A stretch of 64,000 nucleotides of DNA from Ifrita kowaldi (GCA_013398055.1 VZRS01005632.1:130175-194174); one strand, 5' to 3'; counted from the first letter of the stretch, positions 1 to 13,911 are shown. Notes: generated by a model from the sequence alone, not told the origin. Program-made: numbers and translations.

Positions 1-841
1 CTAATCCTTGAGCTGCTTCTGCCTGTTTTAGGAAAATAATATAATAGCCATTCTGTTTTGTATTCAAGAACTGCACTTTGGTCATTTCTCCTCTATGTGA
101 AATATATCTGACCATGTGTAGAGATAAACATTGCAGACATTTGTATCTGAACTCATAATCCATAGTCAGGAGAGAGAAATAGAATGTGATTTTTTTTTCA
201 TTTTAATGTAAATGTCCAAACTAGGCTAGATTAAATCCTTTCTATAAGTGCCTGCTCTCATTTACTAAGGATTACTATGTTGGGAGTAACATCTAGACTG
301 GAGTTATTTTAAAAACAGGCAAGATGCATCCTTCTCTCTGGCAGAATCTGTGCTAGAAAGCGATACACTGCCAATGAATGTTTTTCTGTCAGTGAATAGC
401 TGGAAAACTCCCTGAAATGGCTGATGTTCTCCCAAATAACTGCCAGGTTCAGTTCAGAAGTGAAAACTTTTCAGAGACCTTCTCACTAAGACATGTGCAT
501 GTAGGCACATATAAACACCGTATTTTAGATACCAAGACAGTTCATCAGATTACACATTGCCAAGTCCATCCCAGCTGACCTTGTTGTCTGGGGAAGTTGC
601 TAACTCATCTGCCTGGGGAAATCAATAAATCATTAGCTAACTAGTACAGAAGTGTTAATGTCCCCTTCCTATTTCAGAGCTCCCATTGGTACCAGCTCTT
701 GTACTTCGGATGTTCACACTGGCTGCCCCTGTGCCGGAGCTCACAGTCTTCTGAGTCTTGGCTTATGATTTCTCAGAGCAGAGCTCCAGCAGCACACAGC
801 AACCAGGAACAACCACCCCAACCTTGGCTCCTCCCAGGGCT
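1..841. other. unique intergenic DNA, no gene seen
   Basis: This is AT-rich non-coding sequence. I see no credible exon, RNA gene or recognisable repeat. The reading frames that appear to cross 842-1120 are open only because they run through Ns. Confidence 0.6.
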
Positions 842-1120
842 NNNNNNNNNNNNNNNNNNNNNNNNNNNNNNNNNNNNNNNNNNNNNNNNNNNNNNNNNNN
901 NNNNNNNNNNNNNNNNNNNNNNNNNNNNNNNNNNNNNNNNNNNNNNNNNNNNNNNNNNNNNNNNNNNNNNNNNNNNNNNNNNNNNNNNNNNNNNNNNNNN
1001 NNNNNNNNNNNNNNNNNNNNNNNNNNNNNNNNNNNNNNNNNNNNNNNNNNNNNNNNNNNNNNNNNNNNNNNNNNNNNNNNNNNNNNNNNNNNNNNNNNNN
1101 NNNNNNNNNNNNNNNNNNNN
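842..1120. other. assembly gap (279 N)
   Basis: This is a run of 279 undetermined bases, directly visible. Its length is not a round default such as 100, so it may be an estimated gap size. The left flank (about 780-841) is C-rich and the right flank is ordinary sequence. Any ORF drawn across it is meaningless. Confidence 0.99.
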
Positions 1121-4100
1121 AGCACTTTAGGTTGAGGTAGTCCCAATTGGATTCAGGTGTAGAATCCTGGTCTTGAGTGAGAGTTCGGCTAGTGCACATC
1201 ATCAGGGTTTAAATACATATTACTACATGCCCCCACAAAACTTTTGTCCACTTGGTACTGTTTCAAGTATCTATGGACAATCACTGTTCTCATCATGAGT
1301 GTGGTTGCTATTTACCCCAAATCCTACATGCATGTGTTTCCAGGTAACACCTAAATCATCTTCCTACTGTATTTTATTTCTGAACAAGTGAAATCTTTGT
1401 TAATGCTATATCCAAGAAATCTTTGTTGTTCTAATCACCTAATCATTTTGAAGATATGAAAGCTCCCAGATTGTGCTAGGGCTCTCTACTTTTGGATGAA
1501 GTTTAGGATATAAGATATTCAGTAACCTGACAAATTACCTTTCTTTTTTTTCTTACTCTCATGCCCGTTTAATCAATTATCCTCAATGACTGAAATTTCT
1601 TCAAGAGTTTCAGATAACTCTGTCCAAAATGTTTCCTTCCTTTCTTTTTGCGTGCTGCAGAATGTCTTTGCAGCAGTCTGTAGCATAAAGAAGGAAGCCA
1701 AAGTGCTACCAGAATGGATATTCCAATAAACACAGTATATTTTCTCTTCCTTCTACTAACTGCTTTTATTTTGTCCTTCTGTCCCTGAAAGCATGTGTAT
1801 ATCTCATATTATCCAAAAGAGGTCAGTCATTGTCTAGCCTTTTCATACATTGAGGAGAGTTGAGGAGAATATAACATGAGTCTCTGGCTCTAGTGATTTC
1901 CAATCTGCTCACTTTTAGTCCCAGAGGAACCATCAATCCTTATGTGGGTTAGCAATGTGGTGGAAAAGTCTGTGATTCAGATGAGCCCTGGCAGGTTTTC
2001 TCTGAGTGGACTCCAGGCCCTTTGCAGTGGCACTTTCTGATACTTCACAAGTCAGCAGATCATTCTTTCAGCTTCCTCAGCACTGAGTCCCAGAAGCACT
2101 GCTCTTTGAAGTGTATAAGCACCACTATAAAGAAGAAGCAGAGGCCTTAGGGCATATTTTTCAAATCAGTAGGGTAGATTCCTTGCAGGTCACCAAGATA
2201 GAAATCAGTTATTGGCCTTGGCTGCTGAGGTTAAGCAAGCAGCATTTCCTGCCTGAGGAGCAGCCACATTCCTTCTCTCCTGCCAGAGTTGCTTCAGATT
2301 CCCTAGATAACCTAGAGCCTTCACACTTCCAGATCTTCTTCTGCTTCAGGCAAATACATATTTTTTATATTTCAGTCAACCCACTTCCTTGTCAAGCTCT
2401 CCTTCTGTTCTTGAGAAGACCTACTAAGAGCAACTTTTTTGATGGACTTTTTTATTTTGACTTCCTGGCTTTCAGGAAGTGGATTTAAAACCCAGCCTTT
2501 AAAAAGTCTGTATGAGTAGATCCTTGTATTTGTTGGCATTCCTGTTTGAACACAGCTTTTTTCAGAAGCAGAGGAAGATCTGCCAAGGAGTTGCCTCCAA
2601 TGAAGGCCCATTATGAAGGGGCCCTCCTCCACTGAAGGCCCATCATTTTTGTCCTTGCATATTGCTATGATCTTCATTTTCCTGTTCTGTAACTCTGACA
2701 AGAAATACATTTGCACCACCTCTTCACTTCCCTTTTTTTTCCAAGGTTTTCTTTAGGTGGTTACAGAAATTATTTTTTGTAATTAATCATTGAAGCCTAG
2801 AGTATGTTCGTACATGATAGTGATTACAAAAATGGATGCAAATAAGTGGTTATTATAATAGATATGTCATTTGGGAAGCCAAGTAGTTGTTAGTAGCCAG
2901 GATAAACTTGCAGGACAGAGAAACATTGAATAATTTGGATTAGAAAGGTCTTCTGGAAGTAACCTGGTGTCTCTGCTCGAAGAAGGGCCTACTTGGAAAT
3001 TAAAGCCAACCTTGAAGTTAGATCAAGTTGCTGATCTGTAAGATCAGCATTTTTTAGGGCTCTTTAATTATGGACAGTGCTCATATTTCATGTGATGGCA
3101 GAAACTTTTATGTTATACTATTCTTCTGTACCCAAAATGCTTATTTTTATAGATACTCTGTAGATTCCTGTCATTTGATGAAGAGGCTACAATACTGAGT
3201 ATGTTAAAGACATGACGTAGACTGGATCAGAAACCAAAGCAGAAAGATGCCCAGGAGCAACAGACAAGGGCAGGAACAGAAAAAGTGAGTTAATGTTATA
3301 AACCCACTTATCACCAGTGCACCAATCAAGGCAGAGGTAACAGAGACAATAGATTGGGAAAGCATCATTTTATTGACCTTTTGCATCACTGGAGAGCACA
3401 GTTCCATCACAAATATAATTTTCTAGCTGTGGTATTCTTGAGGGAGGGGCAAGAAGAGGAAAATAAGAAGGGCTAGTCTGAACCTTGCCATGGACAAGTA
3501 ATACATATACTGTAAGGGCTCCATACACACCACACATTCTTGTACAAAATGTGCTTCAAAACAAATTTGGGATATGTGATATGGTTCAAACATCTGTATT
3601 TTGTGGGCTTGTACAAACTCAATTAATGCATTGTCATATTTGATGCTACTTGAAGCAATAATGCTTTTGGTTGCACTTAATTCTGTAACAGCTAGTTCCC
3701 TTCTGCTTTAGCTTGGCTGTTGCCAGATCAGGATATCAAATGAAAATACAGTGGATACTCAGATCTACTTTTGAAACTAATAGCTACTGCTGTCCAGACC
3801 TATAGCTAGTATCCTAATAGTAGAACTATTTTCTAGTGACATAGCAGCAAAAAGCTTTGGTTTTCTTTTGATGTCTCTAATTATTACCTAAAGTGAATCC
3901 TACCCAATCTGCAAGAATGTACATCATAGTGTAGTTCCATGATTGAATATTCCAAATTTACCATGAAGGAACAAGAGAATGTCATAAACTTATCAAAATC
4001 AAAAGGTGATCTCAGAACACAGTTGCAGTCATCCAAGCCCTCAGAACTTGTAAATAACATTACTTATCAGAATTGGTTATTAGATATTTTTCCTTATTTT

Positions 4101-5243
4101 TCCTCTTTCTTCTTTTTCCTTAATTGTTCAAATACACTGAGGGCAAAACAAACTAGAAAGTTACTTAGCATATGTTCTTTGGAGCACTTAAAATTGCCAG
4201 GAACCATCTAATCCTTAGCCAAATTATTTGCACAGTTTGTTGGGTTGGAAAAAAGTACTGTGGCTGACACAAAATTAAGTAGCTCCTGTGTGCAGCTGGA
4301 TTTGGGAGATTCTTACTTGAAATCTCCGAGCTAATAGAACTACCACATGTGTTGGCTACCAAAATGCATCCTGTTACTTGTTGTAGGTCATTGCCTATGG
4401 AAACTTTCTTTCCTGCCTGATGCTAAAACATAGCACTTCTTTCTGTAAACATACTAAGGAGAACTGGAAATTTCCTTGCTAAGACACGTTATTATAGCCT
4501 TGGCCTGTATTTTAACATGATGTACTCTAAGTTCAAGTATATTGTCTTTTTTAAACATTTAGTTACAAATATACTGCTTTGCAGTTGAAACACTCCCTGA
4601 ACTAATAGCAATATGCAGCAGTGTCTGTTTCTTCAATTTGTTTTTCCTTTCCAAAGTGCATCAGTATTTCATAAATGTCATCTGGATCTTTGAATAAAAC
4701 ATGCTTTTAAAGAAAATTATTTAGATGATGAAATCAATAAGGATATAGGAAACTTGTCAATTCCTTACTACTGGAGTGAAAAAACACATACAATACATTT
4801 GGAAGCTGACTATGTGGAAGTAGGCAGAGAAATACACGTCTTTCAAAATATGCTTCTTTTGAGGAGCATAAAAAGAACAAAGTTTTTGCTCAGGAATTCT
4901 TAACCAAGAGGAAAACTGTATCTCTGCACTCTTCTACTCATCTACTCTTCTACTCCCTGCTCCAGGGAACACCTGATTGTTACTGTGAACCTTGCATTTT
5001 CCTTTAATAAATTTGATTTAAAATTCTACTATGTAAAAATGGCAATCACTCCATATTTACTTTTCATTCAAATAAATAACAAATTTACAGAAAAGAAGCA
5101 ATGCCATATTGATTTAGATCATCTGTCCATCATGATTGTTATTTTGCACTTTGCAACAACAGGTAGCAGGCGCTTAATATAAATTTAATATAGATAGAGT
5201 AAGCTACACCTGCTCACTTCCCTGGAGTGAGCTCCTCATTTAT
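1121..5243. other. unique intergenic DNA, no gene seen
   Basis: This is AT-rich sequence with many stops in all frames. The longest open stretches (for example 2111-2488 on + and 2372-2719 on -) overlap each other on opposite strands and have no domain-like composition. A short hydrophobic minus-strand ORF at 3204-3410 is discussed among the rejected items. I recognise no repeat family here. Confidence 0.55.
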
Positions 5244-5636
5244 GACAATCAGTGGTTGTAAACATTTCCTGAACTGTGGGTCTCATCTGGACTGTCCTGC
5301 TACGTAGCCTCTGATGGATCTATTCTCCATGAGAAATTTTTAATGCCTTTTGGAGCCTCTTGGACTTTTGACCTCCCCAACATCCTGTGATAATGAGTTC
5401 CACAGTTTAATTTTGAATGAGATCTAATTATGTGTGAAAAATGACTTCCTAAGTTTGTTTTAAACTTTCTGCCTGGTAAATAAATTGGGTACTCCCTGTA
5501 AGAAAAACAGTGACTAGTGCTTCTCTATTCAATTTCTCCACATATTTCATGGTTTTATAGACCTCCATCACGTCTCCCTTTCGTTATCTCTGTCCAAACT
5601 GAGAGACTATGTCATCTCTTCTTGCATTAAAATGAC
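5244..5636 (-). mobile_element. ancient CR1-lineage LINE 3' fragment (antisense)
   Basis: Read on the minus strand, this follows the 3' coding end of a CR1-lineage reverse-transcriptase ORF. It is the block that normally encodes the segment around 'RG..EVYKIM' and a later stretch ending in 'LP..VV'. Recognisable diverged pieces on the + strand include 'caacatcctgtgataatgag' (about 5379) and 'atagacctccatcacgtctc' (about 5557). The copy is heavily diverged, full of small indels and without an intact frame, so it is much older than the CR1 at 7911-8385. A second copy of the same region lies at about 11847-12085. The family assignment rests on recall of the consensus, not on an alignment. Confidence 0.7.
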
Positions 5637-7910
5637 TCCATATCATTTTATAAAGATGTGCAAGGATACACAATGATGGAACAGTGAAGGTGATGATGCT
5701 TTCTATGACAACAACTCACAGTAAAATGACTGTGACTCCATTCCTTTTCCAAATTAGAAGAAATTTTGGCCAGACAGTCCTTCTGACTACTGGGCTGATT
5801 TAAAGGGAGTCTCTGCTTATATGTATACTTTTCAAAATCTATCCCTCAAAAGACAATTTTCTTGACTAGTGCATGACTTCAGAGATTCCGATTAAATTTA
5901 CACTCTGGAAGTACTCTGCCACCTTTACTTTCCTCTTTATAGCCCCAAATCAGTATACTTATCAATGATATTTTTCTAATCTAATAATTAAAAAGTGACA
6001 TTTATTTGCTAGATATTCTAGACAATATCTGACCCAGTCACTACTAAAGTGACACTGTTTTCATGACCTGTTTACATATTAATAGGTTAGTAATGCCAGT
6101 ACTTAATCCATTGGCAGAATTCACACCTACAGAAAAAGAGGTTTCTCTGTCCAGCTGCTTTGTGTCATGCAGCAAAGATGTGCAATTGACCTGGTTTGCA
6201 GCAGGGCAGCAATGCTGACAACCAGAGCTGTGTGCAGGAGTTGTGGGGACCGATGGAAGCTGAACTTCTGTTTAAAGTGCCACATACAGAGAAGTAACTG
6301 AGATCCCAGATGTGCTGTGTTTTCTTGTATTTCCAAACGTGGCGCTTTTGTTTGCATCCAAAATAATTATGACTGCAGTAAACCCTGCTTTTGTCACATG
6401 AATGCTTTTACCCTGTTTTGATTAAACGTATTTTATTACAGTATTCAGCAATCTTTTGCCATTAACATTTTTCAGGTGTATACAAGTTATAATCTGTAAA
6501 AGAAAGCAAGTACAGGGGCCGAGGGGGGAGCAGTCACTGTCTCGGTGACATTAAAATGCACTGACACTTTGTCAACGTGAACCTCCTTGGGCTTTGGATC
6601 TTCTTGTGTTCTCAGGCCAGGTTCCCTAGGTTTTGCCAATCTTTTGGTGATTCTTGGTCATGTTCCAGCAAGTTGGGGCCAAGCTGTAAGTATTCTGGAA
6701 ACTGGACTTGGTTCAAACCTTAAAATAACTCATAGTTTGGGAAAATATTTATATAAAACTTACTTTCATTCAGTCAAAATTCAGTGGATTCATATGAGTT
6801 TTATTTCTAGTTCTGTATCCTGTATGAATGGACCTATGTAACTGGAATCTGAAGCTGATGAATACATATGGAAGAAGAACAAGAGAAAAAAAGCTTACTT
6901 TAACTAAAAGTACTGGCTGGTTTTGCCCATTTCCATGGAGCAAGGAGTGAGATGAGTGATCTTCTACCATTCTAGATTGTAAAATTAATCAGGTTCCAGG
7001 ATCCATTGCAATATAATAGTTTTCTGGTAAACTGAGATCATTTTCTATAGGATCACACTGTGGTCTTAAACTGTTCTGGGGCCACAGGGGCAAACATACG
7101 TATTGTGCACCCCCCTAGAAATAACGTAGCTCATATGCTAGAAAATATCTGAGATTCGTTTCAAACATTTTCTCTCACACATAGCATTTGGAATGGTTCA
7201 CATCTTGCAAGTTAAAATGTTTCTCACTCACAGAGAGGTCTCACAGACCAGGACAAGGCAGTTTGACTCAAGTCCTACTTCTGAGGGAGGGGGTGCAGTT
7301 GCAGAAGCCCACAGTATTGTTACCTATGTGTATGTCAGTGGATAACCTCACTGGAGGTTTTCAGCTCAGCCTTAAAACAGTTCCTAGAACAACAAACAAA
7401 CCCCAGAAGTCTGAAATGTAGTCTGTGCAAAAGTTCATGGTGTGTCCAGTGTGAGGTGGAGAGGTTTGGATAAACAGGCACAACTGGTGTAGCTGAGGCC
7501 AGTACACACTAGAGGGTGCTGCTAGTGAAGAAGGAAGAGCCCAGCTGGTCCCAAGGACACATAAAGGATCATGAAGGCAGTAATACAGACATACGTAAAA
7601 TTAATTCTTGTCTGCCAGCTTAAGTCAGTTTGCAAGATCAGGCCTCTTTGCCTTTGCATAGTTTAATTCAGAAACAGACTTAAGACAATGGGAATTTCTC
7701 AAGAATCTTTTAAATGCAAACTTTATATCTCATTTTGCTCTGTAAACTGCCTGCAGAAAACAATTTCCTCAAATGTAGATTGCATATTCATTTAGTAATT
7801 TTGTAAAATTAATGTTGATCAGTATTTTTTGCAAGATTTATTGCAGCTTGTGATCCTAACAGCTCTTCAGTTTAAGTTGAAAAGATGACAGGTCTGTTTC
7901 TTTGAAAATA
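5637..7910. other. unique intergenic DNA, one CTCF-like motif
   Basis: No gene or recognisable repeat is seen. Near 7505-7520 there is a CACTAGAGGGTGCT core that resembles a CTCF binding motif (see findings). The short ORFs here have no protein-like features. Confidence 0.5.
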
Positions 7911-8385
7911 TCATAGAATCATAGAATATGCTGAGTTGGAAGGGACTCATCAAGATCATGGAGTCCAACTTCTGGCCCTGCACAGGACATCCCGAGAGTC
8001 ACACCATGTGCTTGAAAGCATTGTCCAAATGCTCGTTGAACTCTGTCAGGCTTGGTGCTGTGACCACTGCCCTGGGGAGCCTGTTCCAGTGCCCAGCCAC
8101 CCTCTGTATGAAAAACCTTTTTCTAATATCCAGCCTAAACCTCCCCTGACACAACTTCAGGCCATTCCCTCAGGTCCTGTCACTGGTCACCACAGGGAAG
8201 AGATCAGTGCCTGCCCCTCCTCTTCCCCTCACAAGGAAGTTGTAGCTGCAATGAGGTCTCCCCTCAGCCTCCTCCGGGGTGAACAGACCAAGTGACCTCA
8301 GCCATTCCTCATACGGCTTCCCCTCAAGGCCCTTCACCATCACCCCTGGGCCACCTTTGAATGCTCCTTAATAACCTAATGTCTT
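7911..8385 (-). mobile_element. CR1 LINE 3' end (antisense, 5'-truncated)
   Basis: The left end is the reverse complement of the CR1 3' terminus: two CATAGAAT-type octamer units (about 7911-7927) followed by 'gttggaagggact'. The rest is the antisense of the CR1 3' UTR and the last part of the reverse-transcriptase ORF, including a diverged 'cagtgcccagccaccctctg' block (about 8088). CR1 elements typically truncate at the 5' end and carry no poly(A), ending instead in ATTCTRTG repeats, and this copy fits. The + strand ORFs at 7928-8295 are accidental frames within the repeat. It is younger than the copies at 5.2 and 11.8 kb. Confidence 0.95.
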
Positions 8386-11300
8386 ATATAATTGGATTTC
8401 AAGGCTTTGGGATTGTAATTAATAAATGTTTTCAATCATGTTCTATAATATTTATTTAAAGTCAATATTTGGGATGTCAGCTGAAAAAAATGAATGCAAG
8501 CACAGTTAATATGAACTATTAAAATATTTAGAAATAACCATTTCCTTACAAAATGGACCTAAGCTTTTTGCAGTCTAAAATTCAACAGCACATGCTCTTA
8601 TTTGGACAAATTTTGAAAGAGGTTTACAGAGGCAGATAGGGGTACATACAGGTTTAAATATTTGTATGAAGCCTATCAGGCTGAAAAATTTCATAATTTA
8701 TATTTTTTTCCTGAAGACTTCACTTGTTATTCACATATTCACACCCAACCTGTATATTAGATGACTTTGCCTCAACTGAGCCCTCAGTAATCAACCAAAG
8801 ATTTATTGAGGGTGCAATTAAACTGTATTGTAATTGTTGAAGTCATTACCTGATCTGCTGTTTTATACGAACGCAGAGACTACTTGGATTAAATTTAATA
8901 CTTGGCCAGGTCAGCCCAGCAACGAGAGATGTAACATCAGCTGAAATTCTCTTTCAGGTTCAGCATTATTATTCTGAAAAGTAGAGACTCAGTATTTCTC
9001 CAGCGTGTATCTCAGGAGTGTCTCTATTAAATGAATGTTACTTGTGATGAGATTACCTATTTACGATAGCGTTGCTTAAACTTTGCTCTGACATTTGTTC
9101 TTTGTAGTTCAGGATTAGATTATCTTAAATGCATTCTTTATTTGAAAAGGAAGAATACTCCTCTGCTTCCAAGACCACACAATGACTTTTGCATATCCCA
9201 AATGGCACTGGATGCCTGTGTGAGGACAAGTGAATTGAATGATTCATATTAGCGAAAAAGTATAAAAAGGTTTTCCTTTATTTTAGAAAGATGTCTTATT
9301 TGAGAGGATCATGTAAATCACGTTTACTTTTTGACTTAAACGTTTTATTCCTATGGCTTCATCTATAATCTTAACCTAAGCTCCTGGAAAATAACTAGCT
9401 TCTATCCTTCAAACACGTATCAGAAGGAAACCTCCAACTCACAGTGTATACACAGTAGTCAGAGCCTTAGTGCCTATCCAAAGTCAGTGGAGTATGGCTG
9501 TTGCTGTTTCCTAATCAGAGCTGTTTGGGGGAAGAGCTGTGGGAACTGACAGGAAGCTCTTCTGGAGTCCTAGGCAATCTGCCCCAGTGTTACTACCTAG
9601 TCAGTTCAGCTGATGTATTTCATCCCCAGACATATTAAAGCAGTTGGAAAGACTCCAGTAGACTCCGATGGGCTTACATCACACAATTATATGACATGTG
9701 GAGAACTGGAAATTGATGGACTTTTACTTTAGCTAGAAATTCTTTTGAAATCAATGTAAAGTGATATGGGAGTATCTTAACAGATATTCATCTTAGTGAC
9801 ATATTCTTGGTTTCCCCTAAGTACTGCCATTTCTGAATATTAAGGAGTGAATGGACTTGACATTTAGTCAAATATTTCCTTCTCACTATCTGGGCAGGGA
9901 TGGAAGCTTTGCAGCATGGAACTGCAAGGGCACTTGTACTGGCACAGGACAGCAGCCGTCTGCAGCCTGAGGCAGTGAGGCACTCACTGAGCCCTCAAGG
10001 CACTGGAATGGTTATTTTCCTAAAATAGTTTCAGTATCAATTCCCACGAAAGGAGTTTCCTTTCTATTGACAAATTAATTGTATGACATAGACAATTGCA
10101 GATGTAATTTTCATTACTTTGTAAAAAAATTTTAAAATTTACCATCTCAAGCAAGTCTTAGCATTCTCTATTCCCTGAATGTCATATTATTCAGACTTCT
10201 TACCTCTCCATAAGGAGAAGGCATGAATTAGTGACTTCTCTTTGGACAATTGGGAACTGCTCACAACATTTAAATGATATGTTAGAAACAGTTATCCACT
10301 CTTCATTTTCCCCAGAGTGTTGTGAGCCTTCACACTTAAAAATACTCAACTGCCTTAGTGAACTCAGTAAGACTACAAGCAAAAGCTTTAGGATTGAGCC
10401 ATTTGCAGTAAGTTTGGTCTTAGGGTGCTCTTACTGATTTATTTCCATTTACAAGGTACTGTAAGTTGGGCAGTATATAAAACACTTCTGATGTAATATT
10501 AAAAGATGAAATTGTGGTTTTGGACTATTATTGGCTAGAAATTTTGAGATTCAGAAATAAATATACTGAAGTCAGAGTCAATCCAAAAAGCAATCCCACA
10601 GGCATGCCTGTTTCCTGGCCAAGCATTGTAGTCTTCCTATACTGATGCTTTGCATTCATATTTAGGGTTTCCCCAAAGGGCAATAACTTCTAACAAGACA
10701 GATTTTAATTTCTGTCTTTTATAGACCCTGTAGCTCTCTCAGGAATGCCAGGAAGATGTTTTACTGGATGAAAGGTTAAGTCATGAACCAGCATTGACTT
10801 TGTGAAATGGATTGGTCTGAAATGTTCTGCCATATATACTGTATAACACACAAAGAGTTAATACAATTCATATCATGTGTGCTGACTATAAGGAATCAGT
10901 GTTGACATTCATGCAGGCTTGTTTCTATAAGGGAGTACTTCATTTATTGCCTTTGTCTTCTATTAATTTCCTTTCCTTTTTGCCAAGAAGCATGTTTTTT
11001 TCAAGTGAATCATCAGTTTTTTTCCAACATGATTATTTTGTTTAGCTAAATTTTGAGGCCCTCTTAATAATCTGGAAGGAAATCTTGATAAGAAGCAAAA
11101 CAGATTTTGAATTCGTTTTCTGAAGCCATTTTTACACTTCTATAAAAAGACCAAGGAAATATTTCAAAGGAGCTCAAAGGGAGGGAGTGGAACATTTGGT
11201 GCAGATGTGACTTTATGGTATGTGACTGCAAATGAATGGCAACGTAAAATGTACATTTTTATTATCAAATGTAAACAAATTTGTTTCTTATTGTTTCTAG

Positions 11301-11846
11301 GGTTGTTTTCTCTCCCTGTTTTATTTCATGGCATGTATTGACTGCATTTCAGCAGCTGGGTTGACTCTGGATTCTGAATTAGTTAGGGTTATTTATGTGA
11401 CCATAAGCCTGTGTTGAGAGTTAAATATTCATTATAGTTCACTACAGCTTTCATTCAGTTGCAACTATTTTGATAGGCTATGCAGTATTTATTTATTATA
11501 ATAGCACATAGCTCTGTGAACAGAGTTTCAGTGCTTTTGGACCTCCTACGTATTTGTCTTGGGTAGATATTTAATAAAAGCTGAGCCGGTGCTGCAGCTT
11601 TGAGGCATTAAAAGAGTCTCTCTTCTGTTCATCTGCCTATTTCCACCAACTTCATGAGCTCTTTGTCAAATTTGCTTAAATTTTGGTTATCTTGAGATCA
11701 GAAGTTTGTGGGCAGGGTAGGATTGATAGTGCAGTATATTTCTTATTTTGTTTTTAGTGTTTTTTACTGAGTATCCGTACAAGAATGACGCACCAGTACT
11801 GAACATTGTCTGCTGTTATATGTCCCTTACTCTCTCCTCAGCTTTT
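8386..11846. other. unique intergenic DNA, no gene seen
   Basis: This is AT-rich sequence with stops in all frames. Two overlapping ORFs on opposite strands near 10200-10437 are under 70 codons and unremarkable. No repeat family is recognised. Some of it could be conserved non-coding DNA, but that cannot be judged from one sequence. Confidence 0.5.
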
Positions 11847-12085
11847 GGCAATCAGTGGCTTAGGGATTTCCTGAATTAGATGCAGCATCTGGACCATCAT
11901 ATTTTAATAGCCACCGGTGGACCTTTTCTCCATGAATTTGTCTAATCTCTTCTTTAACTCCATTTATGCTTTGGCCTTAACAACATCCTGTGGCAATGAG
12001 TTCCAAAATGTAATTATGTGTTGTGTGAAAAAGTACTTCCTCTCGTTGATTCTTAAATACTTGTTATGGGCAAAGTGCATTCTCT
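11847..12085 (-). mobile_element. ancient CR1-lineage LINE 3' fragment (antisense)
   Basis: This covers the same part of the same old CR1 lineage as 5244-5636. The shared landmarks on the + strand are 'caatcagtgg' followed by 'atttcctga' (from about 11849), 'ctccatgaatttgtctaat' (about 11929) and 'caacatcctgtggcaatgag' (about 11981). This copy is slightly better preserved across the 'catcctgtgg' block. It has no open frame. The minus-strand ORF at 11964-12221 partly retains the degraded LINE reading frame (it ends with a 'FWNSLPQDVV'-like stretch) and is not a gene. Confidence 0.75.
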
Positions 12086-13911
12086 GCTGAGTGATAACAC
12101 TGTTTTCTTTACAGCACTTGGAAGCAATCACACCCTGGGCAATAGGTGTTCCCAGCAGTAGGCCAATGTGGCTGCATGTGGACATCAGCGAGAAGAGTGA
12201 CAGGAGACAAGAGAATTGCATAGAGGCCCCTGGTTTATTTGAGTTTGTTCTGTCATGAGACTGTACATAAGAACACTATGCCCTTAAACAGGAATTGCAC
12301 TGCTGGGTCATTTATTGATGATGTTTAACAAAGTGGACAAGTGTTTATTGTAGGTTCTTCCTCTTCCCGTCCTTTGCAAATGAACTGAAATATAAACTCC
12401 AATTTACCATACATGGTTAGATGCAAGTTTCCATTGCCCTGTGTTTAACAATGTACAGTTAATATATTATGCACTAAACACTTGTGTTTGCAACACAGAT
12501 AATGTAGTTGTCTAACCCACATGATATGCTTACTCTGTCAGGGTCTTTTTTTTTTCTGGCCAAAAGCTCAGAAATAGCAGCTGCATTGAGGGATGTCATT
12601 GTCCAACCAAGCCCCCGAGTAGCAGGCTCAATACATTTATTTCTAACAAAGTTTTATTTGTTAGTAAATGTTTTCCCAGCTAAGTCACTTCAAGTGAAAT
12701 TACTAATTGTTTAGAACTTGCGCTTTTTGCTTATGCAGCATAATAAGGGTGTAATCATAATAGTAATATTCTAACCCAATATCACTAAAGAAACCAGTGC
12801 CTGAAAGGCAGGAAAAATTTTGTGCAGCCAGATCCTCTTATTCTTGTCAGCAATGACCCAAAAGATTAGGACAAAAATAGATCTTCTGTGAGTTAATTTT
12901 GATTTATATTAAGGTGCTTACTGTTTGAACTTGCATTTGCAGTGCAATCCCACATTTTTAAGAGGAAGATTCAAGAACTAATATTACTGTAGATGACAGT
13001 CACTCTTTTCATATGGGTTTTGAAGATTAGAATTAAATTGTTTTGTGAACATACCTGGTTGCACTATGTGTTCTTCTCTCTTATTTTTCATTAAATGGAA
13101 CACCTATTTAACATGCAATAGAAACAAAAAGTGGCTAAAGAAATACTTACTCTGCTTGCAAAGGAAAATGAGATATTGCTTTATGCTCAGATGACAAAGA
13201 CTGTCATAATCTTGCTAACCAGTGAAAGTGTCTTCAGCTGAAGCCATGAAAATGCAATACAACCTATAGAATATATTTTGACATACTGCATATTCTCTCT
13301 TGTCAAATTATAGGCATCTCCCTAAGACAGACAATAGGCTCTCTGTCTTCCCATATATAGAAAATCCTAAAAGAAAATACCTTCAAAGAGGAACACTTAA
13401 ATTCAACCCCTGTACCAAAAAGAGACACTACTATAGGAGGTTATCCATTGCTCCTCTTCAGAATTGCCCTTTGGAGGTGCACGTGTCTCCTTATTAGCTT
13501 GAAGTTTGGTGATGTGAATTTCTTCCTTGCAGGTGTCACTTCAGGCAAATATTCAGAACTCTTTCGCAGGTGCTAAGGGAACTCAGAATAGTGTAGAAAT
13601 TAAATAGAGGGAAATTACAGTATTCACATGGACTGTGGGATTTAGTTAATGAGGATTTTCACTTCCTTCTAGATATTTTTCAAGCATTTGAACCTACTGA
13701 TTCATGCAAACTTATTAGGTCAGAGTGCAATAATTTCAGTCAGCACCATTTAACTTATATTTCACATGTATTTCTGTGAAAAGTTTTCTTCTTTTCTTTC
13801 AAAGAAAACTAGCAATTTTCTCCTTGGCAAAATATCCAGTAATAAGTTGTTTACAGCCTGGCTTGCGCAGGGGCTCTAGAGCTGTGCTTACAAATCATCT
13901 TTAAAATAGAT

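Noticed and set aside
699..1202. Four ORFs of 125-153 codons on both strands
   Set aside because: Most of their length is the N gap at 842-1120. They are open only because the sequence is unknown.
3204..3410. 68-codon hydrophobic minus-strand ORF resembling two membrane segments
   Set aside because: T-rich DNA read in the Phe/Leu/Ile frame readily gives hydrophobic runs. There is no splice context or family resemblance that I can support.
7928..8295. Two + strand ORFs of 73 and 119 codons
   Set aside because: They lie entirely inside the antisense CR1 copy at 7911-8385 and are accidental frames of that repeat.
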